This document shows positions 42,267 to 52,219 of a stretch of DNA of 64,000 nt, in pieces; position 1 is the first letter of the stretch; every line of letters starts with the position of its first letter. The DNA comes from Mesorhizobium prunaredense (lineage in GTDB: Bacteria; Pseudomonadota; Alphaproteobacteria; Rhizobiales; Rhizobiaceae). The notes under the pieces are model-generated. The model saw only the letters and a list, made by a program, of their open reading frames with translations, searched no databases and had not been told where the DNA came from. The stretch spans positions 124,001-188,000 of the forward strand of contig NZ_FTPD01000015.1 of the NCBI RefSeq assembly GCF_900156895.1, in the 5' to 3' direction. The position numbers and the translations under genes were made by a program.

Positions 42267-42476
42267 TGCTGCTTGCCCGGTCCGTAGCGGAATGCCTCTC
42301 GACATGACCAACCGCCTGTCAGCGGCTGGCAGGCCAGATGGCAATCAAGTCCTGGATTCGATAGCCCTGAATGAAAAAGCAGCGTCATCATCGCCCTCAC
42401 GAACTCAAAAATCGCGCTGTTCCCGGGCGTTCACGCCGCGAATGGCGAGCCCTGGAGTCCAGCCCCAAGGCCGCCC

Positions 42477-43511
42477 TCACCAGTCCATCACCACCTTGCC
42501 GGAATTGCCGCTGCGCATTGCGTCGAACCCGGTCTGGAAGTCGTCCACGCCGATGCGATGGGTGATCAGGCCGCTGACATCGAGCGGACCCTGCACCAGC
42601 GCGATCATCTTGTACCAGGTCTCGAACATTTCGCGGCCGTAGATGCCCTTGAGATGCAGCATCTTGAAGATGACCTTGTTCCAGTCGATCTCGAAGCCGG
42701 TCGGCGCGATGCCCAGAATGGCGATCTTGCCGCCATTGTTCATGGCGTCGATCATGTCGCGGAAGGCGGGTGCCGCACCCGACATTTCGAGGCCGACGTC
42801 AAAACCTTCGGTCATGCCGAGCGCCGGCATGATGTCGCGCAGCTTTTCCTTCGACGCGTCGACCACATGCTGGACGCCGAGCTTTTTCGCCAACGCCAGC
42901 CGCACCGGGTTGATGTCGGTGATGACCACTTTTCGCGCGCCGACGCATTGAGCGACGAGTGCACCCATGATGCCGATCGGCCCGGCGCCGGTGACCAGCA
43001 CGTCCTCGCCGACCAGATCAAAGGACAGTGCGGTGTGAACCGCATTGCCCAGGGGATCGAAGATTGCGGCGATCTCGTCGGGCACGTCGTCAGGGATCGG
43101 CACGACGTTGTGCTGCGGGATCGCCAGATATTCACCGAAGGCGCCCGGCCGGTTGACGCCGACGCCGAGCGTGTTGCGGCACAGATGCCCCCTGCCCGCC
43201 CGGCAGTTGCGGCAATGGCCGCAGACGATGTGGCCTTCGCCCGAAACACGCTGGCCGATCTTGTATTCGGTGACCGCCGCGCCGAAGTCGGCGACCGTGC
43301 CGACGAATTCGTGGCCGGTCACCATCGGCACCGGCACGGTCTTCTGCGCCCACTGGTCCCAATTGTAGATGTGGACGTCGGTGCCGCAGATCGCGGTCTT
43401 CTTGATCTTGATCAGAACGTCGTTGGGGCCGATTTCCGGCACCGGCACTTCTTCCATCCAGATACCGGGTTCGGCGCGAGATTTAACGAGTGCGCGCATC
43501 ATGTTGGACAT
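42477..43511 (-). CDS. tdh: L-threonine 3-dehydrogenase
   Basis: Tdh oxidises L-threonine to 2-amino-3-ketobutyrate with NAD+. The 344-residue zinc MDR protein has the catalytic zinc ligands Cys42 ([15 protein letters not shown]) and His-Glu in [12 protein letters not shown]. It also has the four-Cys structural zinc loop [15 protein letters not shown], the NAD loop [16 protein letters not shown], and the family tail [12 protein letters not shown]. It overlaps the kbl stop by one base and is the last gene of the long minus-strand array. With Kbl it converts threonine to glycine plus acetyl-CoA. Confidence 0.96.
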   Translation of the reverse strand: MSNMMRALVKSRAEPGIWMEEVPVPEIGPNDVLIKIKKTAICGTDVHIYNWDQWAQKTVPVPMVTGHEFVGTVADFGAAVTEYKIGQRVSGEGHIVCGHCRNCRAGRGHLCRNTLGVGVNRPGAFGEYLAIPQHNVVPIPDDVPDEIAAIFDPLGNAVHTALSFDLVGEDVLVTGAGPIGIMGALVAQCVGARKVVITDINPVRLALAKKLGVQHVVDASKEKLRDIMPALGMTEGFDVGLEMSGAAPAFRDMIDAMNNGGKIAILGIAPTGFEIDWNKVIFKMLHLKGIYGREMFETWYKMIALVQGPLDVSGLITHRIGVDDFQTGFDAMRSGNSGKVVMDW

Positions 43512-44701
43512 CAGCCAATCACCCCGAGTTCGCGGCCCACCTCACCGAACGCAGCCACCGCCCGGTCGATATCGGCGGCCGAATGGGCGGCTGACATCTG
43601 CGTCCTGATGCGGGCCTGACCCTTGGGCACGACGGGAAAGGAAAAGCCGATCACGTAGATGCCGCGCTCAAGCAGCATGTCGGCCATTTGCGAAGCCAGC
43701 GCGGCATCGCCGATCATCACAGGAATGATCGGGTGGTCGGCTCCGGCCAGCGTGAAGCCCGCGCTTTCCATGTTGGCACGGAAGCGCGAGGCGTTGTCGT
43801 AGAGCCGGCGGCGCAGGCCGCCGCCCTGCTCGATCATATCCAGCACCTTCAGCGAGGCCCCGGCGATCGCAGGCATCAGCGTGTTGGAAAATAGATAGGG
43901 CCGCGAGCGCTGGCGCAGCCATTCGACCACCGACCCACTCGCCGCCGTGTAGCCACCCGAGGCACCCCCCAGCGCCTTGCCGAGCGTGCCGGTGAGAATA
44001 TGGACCCGGCCCTCGACGCCGCAATATTCCGGCGTGCCGCGGCCGTGCTCGCCGACGAACCCGACGGCGTGGCTGTCGTCGACCATCACCATGGCATTGT
44101 GTTTTTCCGCGAGATCGCAGACGCCCATCAGATTGGCGATGATGCCGTCCATGGAAAATACACCATCGGTGGCGATCAGCTTGAAGCGGCTGCCTTCGGC
44201 CTTCTTCAATTCCTCCTCGAGCGCCGCCATGTCGTTGTTGGCATAGCGAAAACGTTTTGCTTTGGAGAGCCTGACGCCGTCGATGATCGAGGCGTGGTTC
44301 AGCGCGTCGGAAATGACCGCGTCCTCCTCGGAAAGCAGCGTCTCGAACAGGCCGCCATTGGCATCGAAGCAGGAACCGTAGAGGATTGTGTCCTCCATAC
44401 CGAGGAAGCTCGATATTTTTGCCTCGAGCTGCTTGTGTTCCTCTTGTGTGCCGCAGATGAAGCGCACCGAGGCCATGCCGTAGCCGTATCGGTCGAGCGC
44501 GGCCTTCGCCGCTTCGCGCAGCTCTTCGCTGTCGGCGAGGCCGAGATAGTTGTTGGCGCAGAAATTGAGCAGCTTGCGGCCGCCAACCTCGATCTCGGAC
44601 GACTGGGGCGAGGTGATGACGCGCTCGCGCTTGTACAGGCCCTCCGTCTCGATCTGCGAAAGCAGCTCGCGAACGTGGTCTTTGAGAGTCGGTGCCATCA
44701 T
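43511..44701 (-). CDS. kbl: 2-amino-3-ketobutyrate CoA ligase (glycine C-acetyltransferase)
   Basis: Kbl is a PLP enzyme that cleaves 2-amino-3-ketobutyrate with CoA to glycine and acetyl-CoA. The protein of about 396 residues has the alpha-oxoamine synthase signature [16 protein letters not shown] and PLP lysine in [29 protein letters not shown] and [18 protein letters not shown] match Kbl. The start is ambiguous between ATG 44740, which overlaps the thrB stop (ATGA), and 44701/44698, which fit the usual length. It is coupled to tdh in the standard kbl-tdh order. Confidence 0.95.
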   Translation of the reverse strand: MMAPTLKDHVRELLSQIETEGLYKRERVITSPQSSEIEVGGRKLLNFCANNYLGLADSEELREAAKAALDRYGYGMASVRFICGTQEEHKQLEAKISSFLGMEDTILYGSCFDANGGLFETLLSEEDAVISDALNHASIIDGVRLSKAKRFRYANNDMAALEEELKKAEGSRFKLIATDGVFSMDGIIANLMGVCDLAEKHNAMVMVDDSHAVGFVGEHGRGTPEYCGVEGRVHILTGTLGKALGGASGGYTAASGSVVEWLRQRSRPYLFSNTLMPAIAGASLKVLDMIEQGGGLRRRLYDNASRFRANMESAGFTLAGADHPIIPVMIGDAALASQMADMLLERGIYVIGFSFPVVPKGQARIRTQMSAAHSAADIDRAVAAFGEVGRELGVIG

Positions 44702-44736
44702 GCTTTCACTTCTATTGGTGATCTTCGCGGTCTTGC

Positions 44737-45681
44737 TCATGCGATTTCGCCCCGGAGCACGCGCAACACGCGCTCGAAGTGGCTTGGATCGTGTGCTTTG
44801 AGGAGCGCAGCTTCCCGGGGCTGGTACAGATCCCAGAGACGCGATAGCAAAAAACGAAATGCTCCGGCGCGCTGCATCGCAGGAAGCAATAAGCGTTCGG
44901 GTCCAGTGAGCGCGCGAACTGACTCATACGCGCCGAGAAAGGCGGCAACTTGCTTAGTATCTTGGCGGCCGGTGCCACTATCGACGCACCAGTCATTGAG
45001 GCACACGGCTATATCGAACAGAAAGGTGTCGCATCCGGCGAAGTAGAAATCGAAGACGCCGGTCAGGTGACCACCTTCAAACAACACGTTGTCGCGAAAG
45101 AGATCAGCGTGCACCGGCCCCCTGGGGAGTCGCTCGTAGGTGGAGGACACAGCAATTTGGTTCTGAAAGGCCAGTTCGCTTGTGAGCAGCGAGCGCTGTC
45201 CCTCAGATGCGCAGCGGCCGACCACCGGCACCACCTCGTTCCACCATTCGAGGCCGCGCGGATTGGCCTGTCGCCGTGGGTAGTCGCTGCCGGTCACGTG
45301 CATTCGCGCCAGGATCTCCCCGACAGCGCGACAATGCGACTCTGTCGACGCCGTCACGCTCTCGCCAGGAAGCCTGTTGACGATCACGGCAGGCCGGCCT
45401 TTCAGCGTGTGAAGGATTTCGCCTCCGACGTTGGCAACCGGATCCGGGACCGGCATTCGCCGTGCCGCAAGGTGCTTCATCAGGTGAAGGTAGAAGGGCA
45501 ATTGCTCGAACGTGAGCCGCTCGAACAGGGTCAGCACATATTCGCCTGCCTCGGTATCCACAAAGTAGTTCGTGTTCTCAATTCCGCTCGTGCTGCCGCG
45601 AACGGAATTCGGCTGTCCCAGGCCCAGAGCCTGAAAGAAGGTTGCGACTTCGTCGGGTGACAGCTCGGTATATACGGCCAT
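44737..45681 (-). CDS. thrB: Homoserine kinase (APH-fold ThrB)
   Basis: This is a 314-residue alphaproteobacterial-type ThrB of the APH/choline kinase fold, which phosphorylates homoserine. [20 protein letters not shown], the glycine-containing [11 protein letters not shown] loop, the catalytic loop [13 protein letters not shown], and the metal motif [11 protein letters not shown] are present. It sits between thrC and kbl, all on the minus strand with 33 bases to thrC and overlap or near-overlap with kbl. Placing ThrB beside threonine-degrading kbl-tdh suggests a catabolic role for homoserine rather than, or besides, threonine biosynthesis. Confidence 0.93.
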   Translation of the reverse strand: MAVYTELSPDEVATFFQALGLGQPNSVRGSTSGIENTNYFVDTEAGEYVLTLFERLTFEQLPFYLHLMKHLAARRMPVPDPVANVGGEILHTLKGRPAVIVNRLPGESVTASTESHCRAVGEILARMHVTGSDYPRRQANPRGLEWWNEVVPVVGRCASEGQRSLLTSELAFQNQIAVSSTYERLPRGPVHADLFRDNVLFEGGHLTGVFDFYFAGCDTFLFDIAVCLNDWCVDSGTGRQDTKQVAAFLGAYESVRALTGPERLLLPAMQRAGAFRFLLSRLWDLYQPREAALLKAHDPSHFERVLRVLRGEIA

Positions 45682-45714
45682 GGCGAAAAAGGTCCCGGTC
45701 GAGGAAGCAGCATT

Positions 45715-47142
45715 TCAGCAGACTGCGGCCTGCAGGATTTCGGCGATGTAGGTCTTCACGGTCTGTGCATCGGCGGGAAGCAGTTTGAACCGTCTCGGCA
45801 AACCCTCTATGCCATCGAACCGTTGCGGAGGAACTGGCTCTCGACCCAGGGCCTCTCTGATGGTCTCCGCAAATTTGACCGGCAGGGCCGTCTCGAGCAC
45901 GATCATCGGCACAACCGAAACCGAATGCTCGCGCGCAACCTTCACGCCGTCTGCAGTGTGTGGATCGATCAGCGCGTTGAAGCGGTGCCACGCGTCACGG
46001 ATCATCTTCAACCGGTCGGCGTGGGTGCTCTTCCCGCTGCGGAAACCAAAATGGTCCGCCGCCTTCCCGAAGGCGGGATCCCCGCTGAGATCGAACGACC
46101 CGCTTTCGCGCAGTTGATCGTAGAACAGCGATCTCGTCCTGCTGGCGTCGCGACCGAGCAAGTCGAACACGAAACGCTCGAGATTGGAGGCCTTGGAAAT
46201 GTCCATGGATGGGCTCGAGGTTTCATGGGTATCCGCCCGGCCCCGCACGCGATACACCCCGGTGCGGAAAAACTCATCGAGCACGTCGTTCTCGTTGGTC
46301 GCAATGACGAGACGGGATATGGGAAGGCCCATCATGCGCGCAACATGACCGGCGCAGACGTTGCCGAAATTGCCCGAGGGAACGGCGAAGTCGACCTCTG
46401 ACGAATTCTCTTCAGTCACCTGAAAATAGGCAGAGAAGTAATACACCACCTGAGCGACCAGCCGGGCCCAGTTGATCGAATTGACGGCGCCGATCCGGTG
46501 GCGCCTCTTGAAGTCAGCATCGCCGGACACGGCTTTCACGATGTCTTGGCAATCGTCGAACACCCCTTCGATGGCAATGTTGTGAATGTTGTCGTCCTGC
46601 AGGCTGAACATCTGGGCTTGCTGAAAGGCGCTCATGCGTCCGTGGGGCGACATCATGAAGACGCGGATGCCCTCCTTGCCGCGCATGGCATATTCCGCCG
46701 CGCTGCCCGTGTCGCCACTGGTTGCCCCGAGGATATTCAGCTCCTCACCCCGCCGCGCCAGTTCATACTCGAGCAGATTGCCGAGCAACTGCATCGCCAT
46801 GTCCTTGAACGCCAGGGTGGGACCGTTCGACAGTTCCGCCACATGGAGACCCGTCTCAAGCGTTCGCACGGGCGCGATCCTGGCGGTCCCAAAAACCTCG
46901 GGCCTGTAGGTCTTTGCACAAATGGCCTTCAGGTCAGCGGGCGGAATATCGTCGATGTAGAGCGACAGGATTTCAAAGGCGAGCACTGGGTAGGACAAGC
47001 CCCGCCACCGTTCCAGCGTGGCATCATCCAGCCGAGGATAGACCTCGGGCACATAGAGGCCGCCATCCGGGGCAAGGCCTTCAAGCAGAACCTCGCAGAA
47101 CTTCCTGCGTTCGGGATGGCCGCGCGTGGAGATGTAGTGCAT
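45715..47142 (-). CDS. thrC: Threonine synthase
   Basis: ThrC converts O-phosphohomoserine to threonine. The 475-residue fold-type II PLP enzyme opens MHYISTRGHPERRKFCEVLL and carries the PLP lysine Lys113 (NGPTLAFKDMAMQLLG). GATSGDTGSAAEYAMRGKEG and VPSGNFGNVCAGHVAR are phosphate- and cofactor-binding segments of the long (fungal/proteobacterial) ThrC form. The start at 47142 is the family start; a longer in-frame form lacks homology. It lies 65 bases after a DAO-family oxidase gene and 33 before thrB. Confidence 0.95.
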   Translation of the reverse strand: MHYISTRGHPERRKFCEVLLEGLAPDGGLYVPEVYPRLDDATLERWRGLSYPVLAFEILSLYIDDIPPADLKAICAKTYRPEVFGTARIAPVRTLETGLHVAELSNGPTLAFKDMAMQLLGNLLEYELARRGEELNILGATSGDTGSAAEYAMRGKEGIRVFMMSPHGRMSAFQQAQMFSLQDDNIHNIAIEGVFDDCQDIVKAVSGDADFKRRHRIGAVNSINWARLVAQVVYYFSAYFQVTEENSSEVDFAVPSGNFGNVCAGHVARMMGLPISRLVIATNENDVLDEFFRTGVYRVRGRADTHETSSPSMDISKASNLERFVFDLLGRDASRTRSLFYDQLRESGSFDLSGDPAFGKAADHFGFRSGKSTHADRLKMIRDAWHRFNALIDPHTADGVKVAREHSVSVVPMIVLETALPVKFAETIREALGREPVPPQRFDGIEGLPRRFKLLPADAQTVKTYIAEILQAAVC

Positions 47143-47207
47143 GTGATGCTGTTCCTTGTCGCCGCAATTGTTCGGCAAGGGTCGAGTGACCGCCACCCTT
47201 CCGCCTG

Positions 47208-48518
47208 TCAGCGGCTGGCGCGCCACCAGGCGATACGGTCCTGCAGGGCGTAGCCCTTGATAACGGCCGGCAGGAACCACGGATTGCCACGATAGAGCGG
47301 GATGGCCGCAGGCGGTCGGAAATCGAATGCGGTGCGCGCCCGATCGCTATGTCCCATCAGCTTGTGAGCCGCACGCGTGCCGACCCATGGCGCCCAGACC
47401 ACGCCCGAACCGCAGAAGCCGGTGGCATAGACCACGGCATCCTTCTCGAAGATCCTGGGCAGCATGTCGCGGTGCATCGCAACATTGCCGAACCAGCTAT
47501 GCGAAAGACGAACGTTCTCCAGTTCTGGGAAAATTTCGCCCAGCCCGTTGCGCAGACGGAGCGTCGGGGCTGCCGGATCGCCGGCACGCGAGCTGTCGCG
47601 CCCGCCGAGCAGAATGCGTCTGCCGTCCGGCGAAGGGCGGTAATAGAAGCCAAGCTCGCGGCCCTCGCCCATCATCATCCGCTTCGGCATCAGGCGCGCC
47701 ATCAGCTCAGGCGCGAGTTCCTCGGTGGCAATGATCCGGCTGCGAACCGGCACCAGCCGACGGCGCAGGAAGGGACTGGCGCCATCCGTGTAGCCATTTG
47801 TGCAGACCAGCACCTGGCGCGCCTGCACCGTTCCGGCCGAAGTCGCGACGCGGAACCCGGAGCTATCCCTTTCAATTGAGGTCACGGGCGTGTTCGAATG
47901 CACCGCCAGTCCCGAAGCGAGCGCCACCCGCAGGAGCTCCGCGTGGAATTTGGCCGGGTGCAGCCCACCGATGTCCATCCGGACCATGCCGCCGCGATAG
48001 AAGTCGGTGCCGACGTAGTTGCGCTGCTTTGCATAAGGAACAGCGTAGGATTCGATCCCCAGTTTCCTCGCCAACGCCTCGGCGCCGCGGGCCATCTTCT
48101 CGTACTGTTCATATCCGATGGCGCCCTTGAACAGGCCAACCAGTTGAAAGTCGCAGTCGAGCTTTTCCGACTTGATGAAGTCGTAAAGGAATTCGCGCGC
48201 GACCTTGCCCTCGGCCTCGATCGCCATGGCTTTTTCTTCGCCGAAGCGCCGGGTGATCGTGGCGTAGTCCAGCCGGATGCTGCCGCTGGTAATTCCGCCA
48301 TTGCGCGACGAGGCCCCCTCGCCCGGATTCATCGTATCAAAAGCTGCAACCGAGCGCCCCTCGCGCGCCAGCACAAGCCCGGCCGAAAGCCCCGCATAAC
48401 CGGCGCCGACGATTGCCACATCGACCGTCCTGGCCAGGGGCTGCGGCGGCAGCGGCATGACGGGCGCCGCTTCCCACCAGTAGGGTGTGCTCTTGTTGGC
48501 GACTTTCGGCTCGTGCAT
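47208..48518 (-). CDS. FAD-dependent amine/amino acid oxidase (DAO family)
   Basis: This is a 436-residue flavoprotein with the FAD loop VDVAIVGAGYAGLSAGLVLA, the flavin-contact segment GEGASSRNGGITSGSI and the C-terminal FAD motif VVYATGFCGSGVVWAPWVG. The opening YWWEAAP and PDGRRILLGGRDSS fit the glycine/sarcosine/gamma-glutamylputrescine oxidase group. The start at 48518 follows GAGAAGTGACTCT. It is located directly between a peptide/opine-type ABC importer and thrC-thrB-kbl-tdh on one strand, so I infer it oxidises the imported secondary amine or amino acid to yield a metabolite for those enzymes, perhaps homoserine. Confidence 0.87.
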   Translation of the reverse strand: MHEPKVANKSTPYWWEAAPVMPLPPQPLARTVDVAIVGAGYAGLSAGLVLAREGRSVAAFDTMNPGEGASSRNGGITSGSIRLDYATITRRFGEEKAMAIEAEGKVAREFLYDFIKSEKLDCDFQLVGLFKGAIGYEQYEKMARGAEALARKLGIESYAVPYAKQRNYVGTDFYRGGMVRMDIGGLHPAKFHAELLRVALASGLAVHSNTPVTSIERDSSGFRVATSAGTVQARQVLVCTNGYTDGASPFLRRRLVPVRSRIIATEELAPELMARLMPKRMMMGEGRELGFYYRPSPDGRRILLGGRDSSRAGDPAAPTLRLRNGLGEIFPELENVRLSHSWFGNVAMHRDMLPRIFEKDAVVYATGFCGSGVVWAPWVGTRAAHKLMGHSDRARTAFDFRPPAAIPLYRGNPWFLPAVIKGYALQDRIAWWRASR

Positions 48519-48576
48519 CAGAGTCACTTCTCGCTGGGTTTTCGGGATCGGGAGCGGACCGCTTTTGCCGGCGAGA

Positions 48577-49455
48577 TCAGACACGGTCGTCCCGCACGTC
48601 GAGCGCATCGCGCAACCCGTCGCCGATGAAATTAAAGCTTGTCACGGCGATGGTGATGGCGGCCCCGGGAATGATCGCCAGCCAGGGCGCACTGTCCAGA
48701 TACTGCTGGGCGCCCTCGAGCATGTTGCCCCAGCTGGGCAGCGGCGGCTGAATGCCATAACCCAGGAAACTGATATAGGCTTCCAGGAGAATAGCGTGCG
48801 CAACTGTCAGCGTCGCGGCCACGATGATCGGGCCCATGGCGTTGGGCAGGATCTCGCGGAACATGATATGCGCACCGCTAAGCCCCAGCATGCGCCCGGC
48901 CAGCACAAACTCGCGCTCGCGCAATGACCGCACCTCGGCCTCGACAATCCGGGCTACCTCCATCCAGCTGGTGACAGCGACGATGACGGTGACCATAGCC
49001 GGGCTCGGCTTCAGTGCCGCGGCCAAGGCCAGCAGCAGGAAGATGGAGGGGAATGACAGGAAGCCGTCGACCGTGCGCATCAGCGCTGCGCCGATCCAGC
49101 CGCCGCGGTAGCCCGCGATCACGCCGACGAGCGTTCCGATCAGCGTCGACAGCAGCATGGCGAAGAAGGCCACCAGCAGTGAAGTCCTCCCCGCCATGAA
49201 CAGTCGCGCCGCCACGTCCCGCCCCAAAGGGTCGGTCCCGAGATAGTGGTCGCCGGTCAGCGGCGGTGAAAAGCGGGCGCGCAAATCGATGTAGAGGGAA
49301 TCATAGGGCAGGAGATGAGGGCCGAAGACGCATGCCAGCGTGAGAAGGGTGATCATCGCCACCCCCAGCAACGCCAGATGATGGCTCGTGAAACGGCGCA
49401 CGGTGCGGCTGCGCCACCAGCGGCCTGGTCCTGCATTTGCGGCGAGAGCGGTCAT
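48577..49455 (-). CDS. Peptide/opine-type ABC transporter permease (DppC-like)
   Basis: This is a 292-residue inner-membrane permease of the DppC/OppC class. An N-terminal helix (LALLGVAMITLLTLACVFGP) is followed by the OppC_N segment HYLGTDPLGRDVAARL. Five more helices and the EAA loop (AGRMLGLSGAHIMFREILPN) contact the ATPase. It lies 35 bases after the DppB-like gene and 58 before the oxidase gene on the minus strand. It forms the channel with the permease at 49491-50441. Confidence 0.92.
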   Translation of the reverse strand: MTALAANAGPGRWWRSRTVRRFTSHHLALLGVAMITLLTLACVFGPHLLPYDSLYIDLRARFSPPLTGDHYLGTDPLGRDVAARLFMAGRTSLLVAFFAMLLSTLIGTLVGVIAGYRGGWIGAALMRTVDGFLSFPSIFLLLALAAALKPSPAMVTVIVAVTSWMEVARIVEAEVRSLREREFVLAGRMLGLSGAHIMFREILPNAMGPIIVAATLTVAHAILLEAYISFLGYGIQPPLPSWGNMLEGAQQYLDSAPWLAIIPGAAITIAVTSFNFIGDGLRDALDVRDDRV

Positions 49456-49490
49456 TTCGGGTGCCTCCTGTAGGGCGTGAGGTTAGGCGC

Positions 49491-50441
49491 TCAACCCAGA
49501 CGAATGCGCGGGTCGACGATCGCCACGGCAATATCTGCGATCAGGTTGCCCAGAATGACGAGAATGGCCGAGAACATCAGCAGTCCCATCACGACCGGGT
49601 AGTCGCTGTAGCCGAGGCTGTCCAGGAACAGTCGACCCATGCCCGGCCAGGTAAACACTGTCTCCGTCACCAGCGCGCCGGTCAGGATGCTGGGAAGCTG
49701 CACCCCAGCCAGTGTGATCATCGGCAAAAGCGCATTGCCGACGACGTGCTTCATTATGACTCGGCGCTCGCTCAGGCCCTTGGCGCGGGCGGTCTTGACA
49801 AAATCCTGGCTGATGGCGTCGAGCGTCGCCGATCGCATGTATCGGCTCCAGATCGCGACATGCACCAGCGACAGCACGATGCTTGGCATGATCAGGTGAT
49901 GCAGGTAGTTCAGGACCGAGCCGTCGCCGATCGTGTACATGTTGCCTGCAGGCAGCCAGCCCAGCTGCAAGGAGAAGATGTAGATGCCGACGAGCCCGAA
50001 CCAGAAGGTCGGGATCGACAGCGCGACCATGGCTCCGACCGTCGCCATATAGTCGAACAGCGAATAGCGGTGCGTGGCGCCACGAATGCCGATCCAGGTG
50101 CCGATGGCGATTGCGATGGCGGTGGACGTACCCATCAGCAGCAGCGTCGCAAGGACGTGCCGGCCAATCACTGCCAGCACAGGCGCGCCATCGCGGAAGG
50201 AGTGGCCCCAGTCGCCCTGGAGAAGCCGCCAGGCCCAGTCGAGATATTGGATAAAAAGCGGACGGTTCAGCCCCAATTGCTCTTTCAGGCGCTCGAGATC
50301 GTCCTGCGTCATGCCGGGATCGAGCCCGAATTGCGCCAGCGGACCCCCCGGCAGCAGGTTCAGGACGAAAAACCCGATGACCGAGACGATCAGGAGCAGG
50401 ATGAGGCTCTGTGAGAGCCGGTTGAGCAGGAAGCCGCGCAT
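49491..50441 (-). CDS. Peptide/opine-type ABC transporter permease (DppB-like)
   Basis: This is a 316-residue permease of the DppB/OppB class. The first helix (LSQSLILLLIVSVIGFFVLN) and LLPGGPLAQFGLDPGMTQDD are typical, as are the EAA loop TARAKGLSERRVIMKHVVGN and the closing ETVFTWPGMGRLFLDSLGY segment. It has about six membrane helices. It lies between the binding-protein and DppC-like genes in one operon, with gaps of 69 and 35 bases. Confidence 0.92.
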   Translation of the reverse strand: MRGFLLNRLSQSLILLLIVSVIGFFVLNLLPGGPLAQFGLDPGMTQDDLERLKEQLGLNRPLFIQYLDWAWRLLQGDWGHSFRDGAPVLAVIGRHVLATLLLMGTSTAIAIAIGTWIGIRGATHRYSLFDYMATVGAMVALSIPTFWFGLVGIYIFSLQLGWLPAGNMYTIGDGSVLNYLHHLIMPSIVLSLVHVAIWSRYMRSATLDAISQDFVKTARAKGLSERRVIMKHVVGNALLPMITLAGVQLPSILTGALVTETVFTWPGMGRLFLDSLGYSDYPVVMGLLMFSAILVILGNLIADIAVAIVDPRIRLG

Positions 50442-50510
50442 TCATCTCTCCTCTTTCAAGACAGCGCTGATGACTGGCCGCCGCCGCGAGGCGGCGGCGG
50501 CGTATGGATG

Positions 50511-52181
50511 TCAGGCCTTCCAATACCATCCGGCGGCATGCCAGGATGCGACGCGGGTGTTGGAATTTGCCTCGAAACCCTCCAGCCCTTCCTTGCAGCC
50601 GAACACGTTGGTGTAGGCAAACAGAGGCAGGAACGGCAGATCCTGACGGACGATTTCCTGCACGCGCAGATAGATGGCGCGCCGCTGTTCCCGATCGAAG
50701 GTGCGGGCGCCCTTCTCGAGCAGCGCATCGACCTCCGGGTTGGAGTATTGGCCTGTGTTCGAGCCCTTTCCGCCCTTGGCGACGATCGCCTTGGTATGCA
50801 GGCGGTTGAAAACGTCGGGGTCGCCCGCGATGAGATTGGTTACACCGGAGATGGCTGACTCGAACTGCGATTTGAGCCAGAAATCGCCCCACATGACGGC
50901 GGCCGGCAGGTTCGAGATGGTCATCTCGACTCCGATCTCGGCGAATGTCTGCTGCAGGAACTGCTGCGTCTGCTCGCGCAGGTGGTTGCCGGAAGTGGTG
51001 GAGTTGGCGAACGACAGACGCACCCCGTCCTTCGCCCGTATTCCATCGGCTCCGGGCACCCAGCCGGCCTCGTCGAGGATCTGGCCCGCGCGCTCGATGT
51101 TGAACTCCTGCGCCGGCAGGTTCGGATTGTAGTAGTAGGAATTCTGCGGCATGAACGTCTCGGTAGGGGTGTGGACCCCGTAATAAAGTGCTTCGAGGAT
51201 CGCTTTCCTGTCGATTGCGGCGTAGAGCGCCTGGCGGACCGCCGGATCCTTGAATTGCGGCTTCTCAAGATTGAGATAGATCGACTCGACCGATGACCCG
51301 CGCTCCAACATGACCACCCGATCCGACAGTTGGCTGGCTTCCGCGTAGTGGTCGGCGGTTATGAATGCCTGGTCGACAAGATCGATGTCGCCGCTCTTGA
51401 ACTGGGTATAGAGCACTGTCATGTCGGGGATGTATTTGAAGACGAGCCGCTCCAAATAGGGACCCTCCCCGGCATAATCCGCGTTCGCGACGAGTTCGAT
51501 ATGGTCGCCGGCAGTGCGCTTCGCCCATTTGAATGCGCCAGTGCCGACAGGCGCCTGATTGAAGGCGGCGGCGTTGGGGTCGGCCTCTTTTTCGAGGATG
51601 TGCTTGGGAACCATGAAGGTTTCGGCGAGAAACGACAAATAGGGGGCGAAAGCCTCCTCCATCCGCCAGGTGAGCTCGGTCGGCGAGACCACCTTGATAT
51701 CGCGCACCAGCGAATGGCCCGCCGTGCGCCACGCGCGGAATTTCGGATTGGTGATGAGCTCGAGAGTGAATTTGACGTCTTCGGCCGTGAACGGCTTGCC
51801 GTCGTGCCAGCGGACATCGTCACGCAGGCGAATGCGCCACACAAGCCCGTCCTCTGAAATGCCGCCGTTTTTCTGGCTGGGCACTTCGACAACGAGATTG
51901 GGCTGAAGAACACCCTTAGGGTCCATGCGAACGAGTGCATCAAACACCGAGAAATGCACAGCGTCGTCGCACTCGGTATGCGGCATCAGTGGATTGAAGA
52001 CGGTGGGTTCCTGCGAAAATCCGACGACGACGCGGCCGGTTGGGCTCGCTGGAGGCTTCTGGGCGAAGGCGGGTTTGCCCAACAGATTGGGCGCAATGAG
52101 GCCTGCAGCCCCGCCTATCGCCATCAACCGCAGTGCATCGCGTCGCGAGTAGTTTGATTTGGTGTTTGAGCGTTCAGTCAT
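50511..52181 (-). CDS. Peptide/opine-type ABC transporter substrate-binding protein
   Basis: This is a 556-residue SBP_bac_5 protein. A twin-arginine-like signal (YSRRDALRLMAIGGAAGLIA, residues about 10-30) indicates Tat export. VWRIRLRDDVRWHDGKPFTA and the following TAEDVKFTLELI are the family signature. It is the second gene of an operon headed by a fused ATPase and followed by two permeases, an oxidase and threonine-pathway genes. The ligand is unknown. The company of an amine oxidase suggests an N-substituted amino acid or small peptide. Confidence 0.92.
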   Translation of the reverse strand: MTERSNTKSNYSRRDALRLMAIGGAAGLIAPNLLGKPAFAQKPPASPTGRVVVGFSQEPTVFNPLMPHTECDDAVHFSVFDALVRMDPKGVLQPNLVVEVPSQKNGGISEDGLVWRIRLRDDVRWHDGKPFTAEDVKFTLELITNPKFRAWRTAGHSLVRDIKVVSPTELTWRMEEAFAPYLSFLAETFMVPKHILEKEADPNAAAFNQAPVGTGAFKWAKRTAGDHIELVANADYAGEGPYLERLVFKYIPDMTVLYTQFKSGDIDLVDQAFITADHYAEASQLSDRVVMLERGSSVESIYLNLEKPQFKDPAVRQALYAAIDRKAILEALYYGVHTPTETFMPQNSYYYNPNLPAQEFNIERAGQILDEAGWVPGADGIRAKDGVRLSFANSTTSGNHLREQTQQFLQQTFAEIGVEMTISNLPAAVMWGDFWLKSQFESAISGVTNLIAGDPDVFNRLHTKAIVAKGGKGSNTGQYSNPEVDALLEKGARTFDREQRRAIYLRVQEIVRQDLPFLPLFAYTNVFGCKEGLEGFEANSNTRVASWHAAGWYWKA

Positions 52182-52219
52182 TGGAATTCCCCTTGTTCTG
52201 GCGGTATCCGCCGTGGCTC

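Noticed and set aside
42558..43619. 353-codon plus-strand frame opposite tdh
   Set aside because: Antisense shadow of tdh; no domain resemblance.
49483..50892. 469-codon minus-strand frame overlapping the DppB-like permease in another register
   Set aside because: The permease frame carries the EAA loop and membrane helices; the alternative frame is Arg/Pro-rich and crosses into the binding-protein gene.
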